Both the position numbers and the translations under genes were made by a program. From Holophagales bacterium (lineage in GTDB: Bacteria; Acidobacteriota; Holophagae; Holophagales; Holophagaceae): a DNA stretch of 6,629 bases. The notes under the pieces are model-generated. The model did no database searches. It saw nothing but the letters and a program-made list of their open reading frames with translations, and was not told the DNA's origin. The stretch is taken from contig JAITFL010000100.1 of NCBI GenBank assembly GCA_031281385.1, forward strand, positions 1 through 6,629. Reading direction: 5' to 3'. Of the stretch, positions 1-5,829 are shown one piece after another. The first letter of the stretch is position 1; every line of letters starts with the position of its first letter.

Positions 1-1295
1 AACAAGGGCGGATTGATATTAATTCGCTTTCCAAGGTCAGAAAGCTGCTGCAGGAAGAAGGCTTGGCCGATTTGGGGATCAACCCGGTGAATCTTTTGCA
101 GGGCGAAACGGCGGAATCCGTGCGGAAACATTTTGGCTTGGCGGCAAACGTAACTTGGGCCGTAGTCAATTCAAATGAGCAATGCCTTGCTTCTGGACAG
201 GCACTTCCCGCCGCTTTGGAACTTGCCGAAACATTGGCTTCCAAGGGCGTCCGCAGCCCTGTCCGCATCCTGCGCGACTTCCTCAAAACCAGGCCCGACC
301 ACTTGGACGCTAGGCTTGAATTGCTCAAACTGCAGCGGCGCGACGCCGACAGGCGCACCAAGGACGCGCTGGGCTTGAACAAAGAAGATTCGGCAGGGCA
401 GCAGGCACCCGTCATGGCTCTTTCCCAAGGCTCCGCGCCCAGCGGTGGAGGCACGTTCACCATGTCGATAAGGATGCCTCAAAGCGGCCAAGGGAGTTCG
501 CCTCCTAACGTGGCTTCTTTATTTGGCTCCAACCCAAAGCCCGCGCCCATACCAAAAGATAAAGTGTTGGATAATATGGAAGACTTGCAGATTTGGGCCG
601 GGTTCGCCGAATCCTTTGACCGCTTGCTGACTGGCGATGATTGGATAGCCGCAGGGTTAGAATTCGATTTGGGAGAATCTGCCACTGAGCTCTGCAGTCC
701 ATCGGTCAAGACCCTGTTCAAAAGAAAGATCGCACAAGTCGAGGCCGCGCTGGAGAGGGCCCCAACCAGCGACAAGATTTGGTCGGTCTGGATCCGCATG
801 GCGGACGTAGTTGGGGGGAAAAGCATCATCAGCGTGGCTGACCGCTTGGTACTGCAGCCCGGCGCGGACATGACCTCGCTGCCGAAATTTGTAAGGGAAA
901 AAGTGCTGGAAGAAGCAAGGGACACGGGCAACTGGCCATATATTGCCGAGAATCTTTGGAGCCAATATGAAGCGGAAAAGGCGAACCCGATCCCAACCCC
1001 CACAGTGGATGTGCAATCAAGCGATGACCGTATGCGGGATATCATCGCCCAGATCGTAGAAAGAGACTGGACCCAGAGGTGGGATTCGCTGTACGAACCT
1101 CTACTGGAGGCTCTTCTCTACATGAACGACATCGGCAGGGCAGATTCAATAATGAACACCATGCGAGAGTGGCTCACCAAGGGGCAGTGGAGCGTGAACC
1201 AAATGCAGAAAGCTATCGGACTTGCCAATCGCTGCAACAAGCCTGACGTGGCAAAGCGTTGGACAGACCTAATAGCCGAATATGTGGGCAAATAA
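1..1295 (+). CDS. Type A paralog 1 (A1), 5'-truncated; thioredoxin-like plus helical-repeat protein of unknown function
   Basis: The reading frame is open from the window edge (first full codon at 3) to TAA at 1293-1295, giving 430 codons. The TTG at 63 is internal, not a start: codons from 39 (RKLLQ, then EGLA) match the interior of gene A2 at 3079. By that alignment about 64 N-terminal residues, including any signal peptide, lie upstream. Visible parts are the end of a thioredoxin-like domain (to about 270), a TPR-like helix pair (SPVRILRDF, then RPDHLDARLELL), a Gly/Ser/Pro-rich linker (about 410-560), and a helical region with IW motifs at 591-596 and 777-791 (IWSVW). It ends in a VAKRW box near 1248-1262. 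Unlike its three paralogs it has VTW (150-158) where they have PRW, so the likely cis-proline is lost. It lies 13 nt upstream of B1, probably in one operon. No family name is recognised, and the fold call is inferred by eye. Confidence 0.9.
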   Translation, partial: QGRIDINSLSKVRKLLQEEGLADLGINPVNLLQGETAESVRKHFGLAANVTWAVVNSNEQCLASGQALPAALELAETLASKGVRSPVRILRDFLKTRPDHLDARLELLKLQRRDADRRTKDALGLNKEDSAGQQAPVMALSQGSAPSGGGTFTMSIRMPQSGQGSSPPNVASLFGSNPKPAPIPKDKVLDNMEDLQIWAGFAESFDRLLTGDDWIAAGLEFDLGESATELCSPSVKTLFKRKIAQVEAALERAPTSDKIWSVWIRMADVVGGKSIISVADRLVLQPGADMTSLPKFVREKVLEEARDTGNWPYIAENLWSQYEAEKANPIPTPTVDVQSSDDRMRDIIAQIVERDWTQRWDSLYEPLLEALLYMNDIGRADSIMNTMREWLTKGQWSVNQMQKAIGLANRCNKPDVAKRWTDLIAEYVGK

Positions 1296-1304
1296 GGAAG
1301 GGGG
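1294..1304 (+). promoter_or_regulatory. Ribosome binding site that sets the B1 start
   Basis: A purine-rich AAGGAAGGGG run overlaps the A1 stop codon and ends 4 nt before ATG 1309. It supports 1309 as the start rather than the in-frame ATG at 1282, which lies inside A1. The overlap of stop codon and Shine-Dalgarno suggests that translation of B1 is coupled to A1. Confidence 0.65.
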
Positions 1305-1308
1305 CAAC

Positions 1309-2745
1309 ATGAAAATTAAGACTTGGACAATAGCGCTTGCGGTATGCGTCATTCCAGTGGCTATCTTTGGCCAGCAGCAGACCCAAATTAATGTTCTGAG
1401 AGGGGAGATGTCGTCTTTCATGACCTCCGGCCTATTCTATAGGCAGCTCTCAACTCGTCCGCCAGCATCATTGGTGCTATTCGACACAAAGGACAAAGAT
1501 TGGGAAAAAGACTTTGCGCAAATTAGGCGGGAAGACCCTTTTGCGGTGTATAACTTGAATTTTGTTTCGTTCACGATAGATCAAGGCGTGGGCGATGAAC
1601 TTAGGGAAAAAGAAGGATGGCCGAAAGGCGCGCCGCGCTGGGCCATATATGACACAAAGGGGCAGTGCGTGGCCAATGGCGCCACGCTGCCCACGTCCGC
1701 GCAGTTGGCGGATGCATGCTCCAGCGCGGGAATCCGCAGCAGAGTAGATATTTATCGCCGATTTTTGAGGGAGCACCCAAACCATGAACAAGCGCGAATG
1801 ACCTTGCTGACGGAGATGGCCAACGTCGCGGAAAAGCGCACACGCTACGCATTGCAGGTTCCAGAATCCAGCACTATGTCAAACATATCCTTTTCTGCAA
1901 CTTCTTCTGGAGGAATTGGAGTAAACGTCCAAGGACAGCAGGATCCATCACTGGAACAGATCGAGTCGCTACCGGAACTGACCGCAGAGGCGGATGAAAG
2001 AATATGGAGGGATTATTGCATCGAGTTCCAGAAATACTTGGAGGGCGCGATCTGGCAGGTCGAAGAGTCGCCCCTACGGCCTATAGTGAGATTAGATTCA
2101 AAGCAGGTTGTTTCTAGCTGGGCCATTTTCAGCCCATTGGCTAGGGCGGCCTACAAAAAGGCCGCCGTCACGGTGGAAGCAGCCTTGGCGCGACAGCCGT
2201 CCTCTACTACGATTTGGACGCTTTGGGCCACGCTGAACAAGACGGGTGCAGGCTCCTCCATGAAAGAATTGCTTGAGACTTTAGAACCATCCCCCACCAT
2301 AGCTCGCACAAATTGGCCCCCCAGCTCGGTCATGGCTGAATACATGAAGTCCTGCCGCCAATCCGGCGACTGGAAGACAATAATGGATCTGGTGAAACCT
2401 TCTTGGGATTTGCTGAGCATGTTGGTCAATAGAAGCGGACAACGGGGCGGATCCGATACATCGTCGCAAACACCGCAGGTAACAATGAGGATTGTAGGGC
2501 CTGACGGAGTGCAGGTTGAGAGCCATCCATTTCTGAACCAAGGGTTTTGGACTTCCCAAGGGGAGGCATACCTTGAGGCCCTGCTGAGACAGCAACGCCT
2601 AGCCGACGCCGAACAGATGATGAAAACATGGGCGTCAAGCCAAGGCTGGACGGGCGCATTCCCGTTGGCGGCAGCCATAGCCGAAAAACTGGGGTATGAG
2701 AGCTTGGCAAAGTCTTGGAGAGAGCTGGGGAATCGCAAGCAATAG
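1309..2745 (+). CDS. Type B paralog 1 (B1); secreted thioredoxin-like plus helical-repeat protein of unknown function
   Basis: This gene encodes 478 aa from ATG 1309, ending in TAG. Starting here puts a clean signal peptide first: basic MKIK, a hydrophobic stretch to about residue 20, then a likely cut after AIFG before QQQ. Residues about 45-140 have the strand-helix-strand-helix-strand order of a thioredoxin-like domain. A GAPRWAI segment (107-113) sits at the cis-proline position, and no CxxC follows the first strand. One Cys (C120) lies in the next turn. A TPR-like helix pair follows (LREHPNHEQARMTLL), then a Ser/Gly/Gln-rich linker. The helical region carries IW at 232-233, IWTLW at 302-306, a WPP turn, SGDW, and LAKSW ending at W470. 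The closest relative in the window is B2. It is probably exported and co-translated with A1. The function is unknown, and the domain reading is inference from the pattern. Confidence 0.93.
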   Translation: MKIKTWTIALAVCVIPVAIFGQQQTQINVLRGEMSSFMTSGLFYRQLSTRPPASLVLFDTKDKDWEKDFAQIRREDPFAVYNLNFVSFTIDQGVGDELREKEGWPKGAPRWAIYDTKGQCVANGATLPTSAQLADACSSAGIRSRVDIYRRFLREHPNHEQARMTLLTEMANVAEKRTRYALQVPESSTMSNISFSATSSGGIGVNVQGQQDPSLEQIESLPELTAEADERIWRDYCIEFQKYLEGAIWQVEESPLRPIVRLDSKQVVSSWAIFSPLARAAYKKAAVTVEAALARQPSSTTIWTLWATLNKTGAGSSMKELLETLEPSPTIARTNWPPSSVMAEYMKSCRQSGDWKTIMDLVKPSWDLLSMLVNRSGQRGGSDTSSQTPQVTMRIVGPDGVQVESHPFLNQGFWTSQGEAYLEALLRQQRLADAEQMMKTWASSQGWTGAFPLAAAIAEKLGYESLAKSWRELGNRKQ

Positions 2746-2760
2746 GAAAAGATTGATAGT

Positions 2761-2785
2761 CCACCGCTCGCTCAATTAGCAGTGG
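2761..2785 (+). other. Imperfect inverted repeat (weak hairpin) between B1 and A2
   Basis: CCACCGCT (2761-2768) and AGCAGTGG (2778-2785) can pair in 7 of 8 positions, with one C-A mismatch and a 9-nt loop. No T-run follows, so it is not a standard intrinsic terminator. It could be a weak pause or mRNA-processing site in the only long gap of the array, or chance. The rest of the 105-bp gap shows no convincing promoter pair. Confidence 0.3.
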
Positions 2786-2838
2786 CCCTGATAAACTAAA
2801 CTAATGTGTTGGCTGCGGGTCAAATGAGTTGTCCTAAT

Positions 2839-2843
2839 GGAGG
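2839..2843 (+). promoter_or_regulatory. Ribosome binding site that sets the A2 start
   Basis: A perfect GGAGG lies 7 nt before ATG 2851. The in-frame alternatives upstream (TTG 2806, ATG 2824) have no comparable site and would put a polar extension before the signal peptide, so 2851 is chosen. Confidence 0.8.
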
Positions 2844-2850
2844 TATATCA

Positions 2851-4242
2851 ATGAAGTCGGCCCTCGCCTGTTTGATGCTGGCCCAATCCTTTCTGATCGG
2901 CCAGCCCGCCGATGTCCGCCCCGCCCGCCAAGGCGCGGCGGGCAGGTTGCTCCAAAACGGCAACGACTCATACTCATCTGAATCAATCGTTGAGCATTAT
3001 AGACAAACCCTTAAAGAATCCCAGAGAGGGATGTTCGTCCTGCTGGATTCCGACAATGGCTCGCTGTTGCCAGCTTTCAGAAAACTGCTGCAGGCAGAGG
3101 GCCTGGCCGAATTGAAGCTGGGCATCAGGCACATTAGGCTGGGCGTCGAGCGGATAGAGTTGAAGGATTACTTGGTAGGCAAATATTCATGGCGACCAGG
3201 CCCAAGGTGGGCCTTCATAGACCCAAACGAAAAATGTCTTGCGCAGGGTACCGTGATCCCAGACGCAAAGGCGTTGGTGGATCAGTTGGATCGAATGGGG
3301 GTGCAGAGTCCAGTTAAGCGCATCAGGGACTATGTGCGCCGATACCCTGAAAATATTGATGGCAGGCTGGCTCTACTCAAAATGCTGTGGAGCATAGCCG
3401 AGGAGCGCACCGAGGGCGAGCTTGGGCAAAACAACCTTGCTTGGGGGCAGGATTATGGCCGCCAGCAGTTCGCTTCCGGCAATTGGCGGACAATACGCAT
3501 AAACGAGATGCTGCGCGTGATGAACGCTGACGAAGAGTTATTGCTGCTTTCGCCCGAAAAGGATTTAAAGATTTGGGCTTGGTGGGCGGACGAATTCGAC
3601 AGGCTGATGGCCAGCGAGCAGTGGCTGGAGTCTGATTTTGCATTTTCATACAGCGATGATTTTTTGGACAGGCACAGCACTATAGTTAAAGACATTTACA
3701 AAAAGAGGATAGGCCTAGTGGAAGACGCGCTACGCAAATGGCCAGGCAGCGACAGGATTTGGGGAATATGGCTGCACATGGCATTGGTCTTGGGTGACAG
3801 GCCCGCCAAGGCGCTAATGAACACGCTGGCCCCCATGCCTGACACAACCCCTGGCACATGGCCACCGTTTGAAGCAAAGATGGTTTTGGTTCAGCAGGCA
3901 AGGCGAAGCGGCGACTGGCGCAGCGTGCGGGATTTGCTGTTGGATTCGTTTACGCAGTTCAGCCAAACCATTTCCAACATTCGGCGCAGGATAAACGCCA
4001 GAGATATGTACGACCAAGAAGGCCAGATGTTTCTTGGCTCACAGTTATTCAGGGCGCAGTGGCAGCAGTTGATGGAGCCCCTCATCGAGTCTATGTTGAG
4101 GCTGGGCGACGTGGGCGGTGCAGACGGCATCGTCACCCAATTGAAAGAGTATGCCGGGCCGGGCGTGATTTCGGATATGGCGGCGGCGGTGGCGCTTAGA
4201 TGCGACATGCCCCAACTGGCCGAAAGATGGAAAAATGATTAA
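2851..4242 (+). CDS. Type A paralog 2 (A2); secreted thioredoxin-like plus helical-repeat protein of unknown function
   Basis: This gene encodes 463 aa from ATG 2851, with GGAGG at the ideal distance. The N-terminus is a short signal peptide: MK, then a hydrophobic ALACLMLAQSFLIG, with a cut probably within the next few residues. Residues about 55-150 fit a thioredoxin-like domain: strand GMFVLLDSD, a helix with RKLLQ (from 77), a second strand and helix, then PRWAFID (P118, W120) at the cis-proline position. No CxxC is present; C129 is a lone Cys. A TPR-like pair follows (YPENIDGRLALL). The helical region has IWAWW (241-245), IWGIW (303-307), WPP, SGDW and a final LAERW (W460), three residues from the end. 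It lacks the long Gly-rich linker of A1, and it is the best full-length reference for type A. It lies 105 bp after B1 and 15 bp before B2. The function is unknown. Confidence 0.93.
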   Translation: MKSALACLMLAQSFLIGQPADVRPARQGAAGRLLQNGNDSYSSESIVEHYRQTLKESQRGMFVLLDSDNGSLLPAFRKLLQAEGLAELKLGIRHIRLGVERIELKDYLVGKYSWRPGPRWAFIDPNEKCLAQGTVIPDAKALVDQLDRMGVQSPVKRIRDYVRRYPENIDGRLALLKMLWSIAEERTEGELGQNNLAWGQDYGRQQFASGNWRTIRINEMLRVMNADEELLLLSPEKDLKIWAWWADEFDRLMASEQWLESDFAFSYSDDFLDRHSTIVKDIYKKRIGLVEDALRKWPGSDRIWGIWLHMALVLGDRPAKALMNTLAPMPDTTPGTWPPFEAKMVLVQQARRSGDWRSVRDLLLDSFTQFSQTISNIRRRINARDMYDQEGQMFLGSQLFRAQWQQLMEPLIESMLRLGDVGGADGIVTQLKEYAGPGVISDMAAAVALRCDMPQLAERWKND

Positions 4243-4243
4243 T

Positions 4244-4250
4244 GAAAGGG
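4244..4250 (+). promoter_or_regulatory. Ribosome binding site of B2 just after the A2 stop
   Basis: GAAAGGGG (4244-4250 with flanking G) lies 7 nt before ATG 4258 and directly follows the A2 stop. It repeats the arrangement of the A1-B1 junction, which suggests coupled translation. Confidence 0.6.
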
Positions 4251-4257
4251 GCCGTCA

Positions 4258-5742
4258 ATGTTTAGAAAGCACTGCCAAAAATGCACAAATTTTTTATTTT
4301 TTGCATTCATAATCCACTGCTGTGCGCTGCCGAGCGTTCTATATTCTCAGGCGCAGCGCGGGCCACAGCAACAGGCGCGGCAGGGTTTCAGAAGAAATGA
4401 ATCGCTTGACCTGATATTGAACATGATACAGGAAAGGCCCCCGGCTTCCATTGTGTCATTGCATACGACATCCGCAAGTTTTGATTTGTCGAACATTTTG
4501 CAGCGAGACCCAGCGGTGGCCCTCAACCTTAATCTAGTCGTCCTCGATGCAGAAAGCGGCGCGGGGCTTGAACTCATTGAAAGAGAGGGCTGGCCCAAAG
4601 GTGCGCCCAGGTGGGCCATCTTGTCCACCAACGGGAGAGTGTTAAACAGCAGCGACCAAGCCCCCACGCCCGATTCGATCATGGACGCATTTCGGGGCGC
4701 GGGGCTAAAAAGCCGCCTAGATGAAATGCGCTCCTTTTTGGCTATTTATCCACATCATGCAGAAGCCACGCTGGCCCTGCTCGGCGAACTGAGGGCCATC
4801 GCTCAGGCCAAGACCAGCGCAGCGCTGGGGGTTTCGCAAGGTGCAAGGCAGGGTGGCGCGATGAACCCCCTCCTGCGGCAAGCGGCGGGTGACGTTTCCC
4901 TAGAGCCACTGCCGCAGTTGGACACATGGATAGACAGCGAGATATGGGGAGAATATTCAAGAGAGGCCGAAAATGCCTTTCAGGAAGGTATCTGGAAACA
5001 GGACACCGAGCAACTGTGGGGCGACAGAGGCGGCGGCATGGGCATGGGCTTTGGAGGGTCGGACGTGCTCTTTCGCGGGGGCGGAACTTCGCTCGTGTCG
5101 GATTTCGCCATATATAGCCCTATGATGAAAAGACAATACCAGCGCTGGCTTCCTGACATAGAGCATGCCTTGGCTAGGCGGGCGTCTAGCACCCGCCTAT
5201 GGAATTTTTGGCTGGCAGTGCAGCGTGTGTCTGGGGGCAGGGACATTTCAGTTTTTAAGGCAACGCTGCCGCCACCCTTGAATGGCGACCCCAACGACAT
5301 GCCCCCGACATTTGTCCGCTCGCAGTGGATAAGGGACTGCATCAACCGCGGGGATTTGCGGATGGCCGAGATGGCGGCAAAGGAAGAATGGGAAAACCTG
5401 TTTGCCTCGCAGAACGCCCCAAGACAGGGCAGGCCAGTGCTAGGGGGCGGAATACCCGGCCGTGGGCCAATTGGAATGAGCGGGTCAGAAAACAGCTTTG
5501 ATGCAAGGTCGTGGAACACAGCCGCCGAACCATACATAGAAATATTGCTCCGTCAGCAAAAAACGGGTTCCGCAGACGCGATCCTTCAACAGTGGCTGGC
5601 CATGCAGGGTTGGCAGGGCGCCGCCCAACGTGCGAGGGCCCTTGCCAACCGCCTGGGCTTTCAGGACTTGGCGGCCAAATGGGGGGCACAGGCTCCACCT
5701 ACGGCGCCGCAGCCACTTATAGACAGAAGGCCGCTCAGGTAA
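4258..5742 (+). CDS. Type B paralog 2 (B2); secreted thioredoxin-like plus helical-repeat protein with Gly-rich insertions, function unknown
   Basis: This gene encodes 494 aa from ATG 4258. The N-terminus is a long signal peptide: MFRKHCQKC as basic region, a strongly hydrophobic stretch (about 11-28), and a cut probably near SQA before Q. The CxxC in the basic region is not at an active-site position. The thioredoxin-like domain (about 45-150) has EGWPKGAPRWAI at 110-121, identical to B1, and lacks both CxxC and the lone Cys of the other three. TPR-like helices follow (YPHHAEATLALL). The helical region has IW at 229-230 and LWNFW at 314-318, with a Gly/Met-rich insertion between them (255-276). 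A second Gly/Pro/Arg-rich linker spans about 388-409. LAAKW ends at W475, followed by a Pro-rich tail of 19 residues. It is the last gene of the array, 87 bp before prfC. The function is unknown. Confidence 0.93.
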   Translation: MFRKHCQKCTNFLFFAFIIHCCALPSVLYSQAQRGPQQQARQGFRRNESLDLILNMIQERPPASIVSLHTTSASFDLSNILQRDPAVALNLNLVVLDAESGAGLELIEREGWPKGAPRWAILSTNGRVLNSSDQAPTPDSIMDAFRGAGLKSRLDEMRSFLAIYPHHAEATLALLGELRAIAQAKTSAALGVSQGARQGGAMNPLLRQAAGDVSLEPLPQLDTWIDSEIWGEYSREAENAFQEGIWKQDTEQLWGDRGGGMGMGFGGSDVLFRGGGTSLVSDFAIYSPMMKRQYQRWLPDIEHALARRASSTRLWNFWLAVQRVSGGRDISVFKATLPPPLNGDPNDMPPTFVRSQWIRDCINRGDLRMAEMAAKEEWENLFASQNAPRQGRPVLGGGIPGRGPIGMSGSENSFDARSWNTAAEPYIEILLRQQKTGSADAILQQWLAMQGWQGAAQRARALANRLGFQDLAAKWGAQAPPTAPQPLIDRRPLR

Positions 5743-5780
5743 GTACCGAGCCATTCTTACGCCAATTGCCTGACATTCCG

Positions 5781-5801
5781 ACCATTAACCACTGACCACT
5801 C
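5781..5801 (+). repeat. Three tandem 7-bp repeats upstream of the prfC -10 box
   Basis: ACCATTA, ACCACTG and ACCACTC follow one another without gaps. Copies 2 and 3 agree at 6 of 7 bases and copy 1 agrees with copy 2 at 5 of 7. They fill the place where a -35 element would sit, so they could be an operator. They are short enough to be chance. Confidence 0.4.
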
Positions 5802-5806
5802 CAAAC

Positions 5807-5815
5807 TGCTATAAT
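5807..5815 (+). promoter_or_regulatory. Extended -10 promoter element for prfC
   Basis: TGCTATAAT is a perfect extended -10 box (TGn plus TATAAT). No good -35 is seen at 16-18 bp spacing; TTAACC at 5785-5790 is a weak match with a 19-bp spacer. A start of transcription about 7 nt downstream would fall near 5822, only about 8 nt before the prfC ATG. It lies in the gap after B2, so prfC is probably transcribed apart from the array at least in part. Confidence 0.55.
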
Positions 5816-5820
5816 AACTT

Positions 5821-5824
5821 GGAG
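5821..5824 (+). promoter_or_regulatory. Ribosome binding site of prfC
   Basis: GGAG lies 5 nt before ATG 5830. If the -10 box at 5810 is used, this site sits at the very 5' end of the mRNA and may be partly cut off. Confidence 0.55.
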
Positions 5825-5829
5825 TACAA

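Larger units (their letters stand above)
1..5742 (+). repeat. Diverged tandem array of two gene pairs (A1-B1, A2-B2)
   Basis: The order of paralogs is A-B-A-B, with unit 1 ending at 2745 and unit 2 at 2851-5742. Type-specific matches include EGLA, SPV and DFDR-like blocks in A1/A2, and RPPAS, GWPKGAPRWAI, ALLRQQ-like and QGW blocks in B1/B2. Short stretches still match as DNA: A1 39-70 and A2 3079-3110 agree at 28 of 32 bases. The simplest history is one A-B duplication, with each copy then diverging. No direct repeats or mobile-element ends bound the units. Confidence 0.75.

Noticed and set aside
479..1045. Long antisense open frames opposite A1, B1 (2151-2738) and B2 (4980-5537)
   Set aside because: They lie wholly inside strong coding genes, have no recognisable domains, and share no similarity with each other despite facing homologous genes; they are coding shadows.
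63..1295. TTG at 63 as the start of A1
   Set aside because: The frame is open back to base 3 and the upstream codons match the interior of A2, so the gene is simply cut by the window edge.
1282..1308. ATG 1282 as the B1 start
   Set aside because: It overlaps A1 and would put nine polar or charged residues before a clean signal peptide; ATG 1309 has the Shine-Dalgarno.
2753..2797. TTGATA (2753) with TAAACT (2792) as a promoter for A2
   Set aside because: The spacing is far too long, and no acceptable -10 lies 17 bp from TTGATA; evidence is too weak to annotate.
2806..2850. TTG 2806 or ATG 2824 as the A2 start
   Set aside because: Neither has a good binding site, while ATG 2851 has GGAGG at 7 nt and begins a signal peptide.
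4273..4284. CxxC (CQKC) near the N-terminus of B2 as a redox or metal site
   Set aside because: It sits in the basic region of the signal peptide, which is removed or stays on the cytoplasmic side, and is not at the thioredoxin active-site position.
1..5742. Array acquired by horizontal transfer
   Set aside because: Arg AGG and Leu TTG use looks the same as in prfC, and no transposase, integrase, tRNA or terminal repeats are seen.
5739..5760. GTAAG...CTTAC as a terminator after B2
   Set aside because: The stem is only 5 bp with a 12-nt loop and no T-run, and it overlaps the B2 stop codon.
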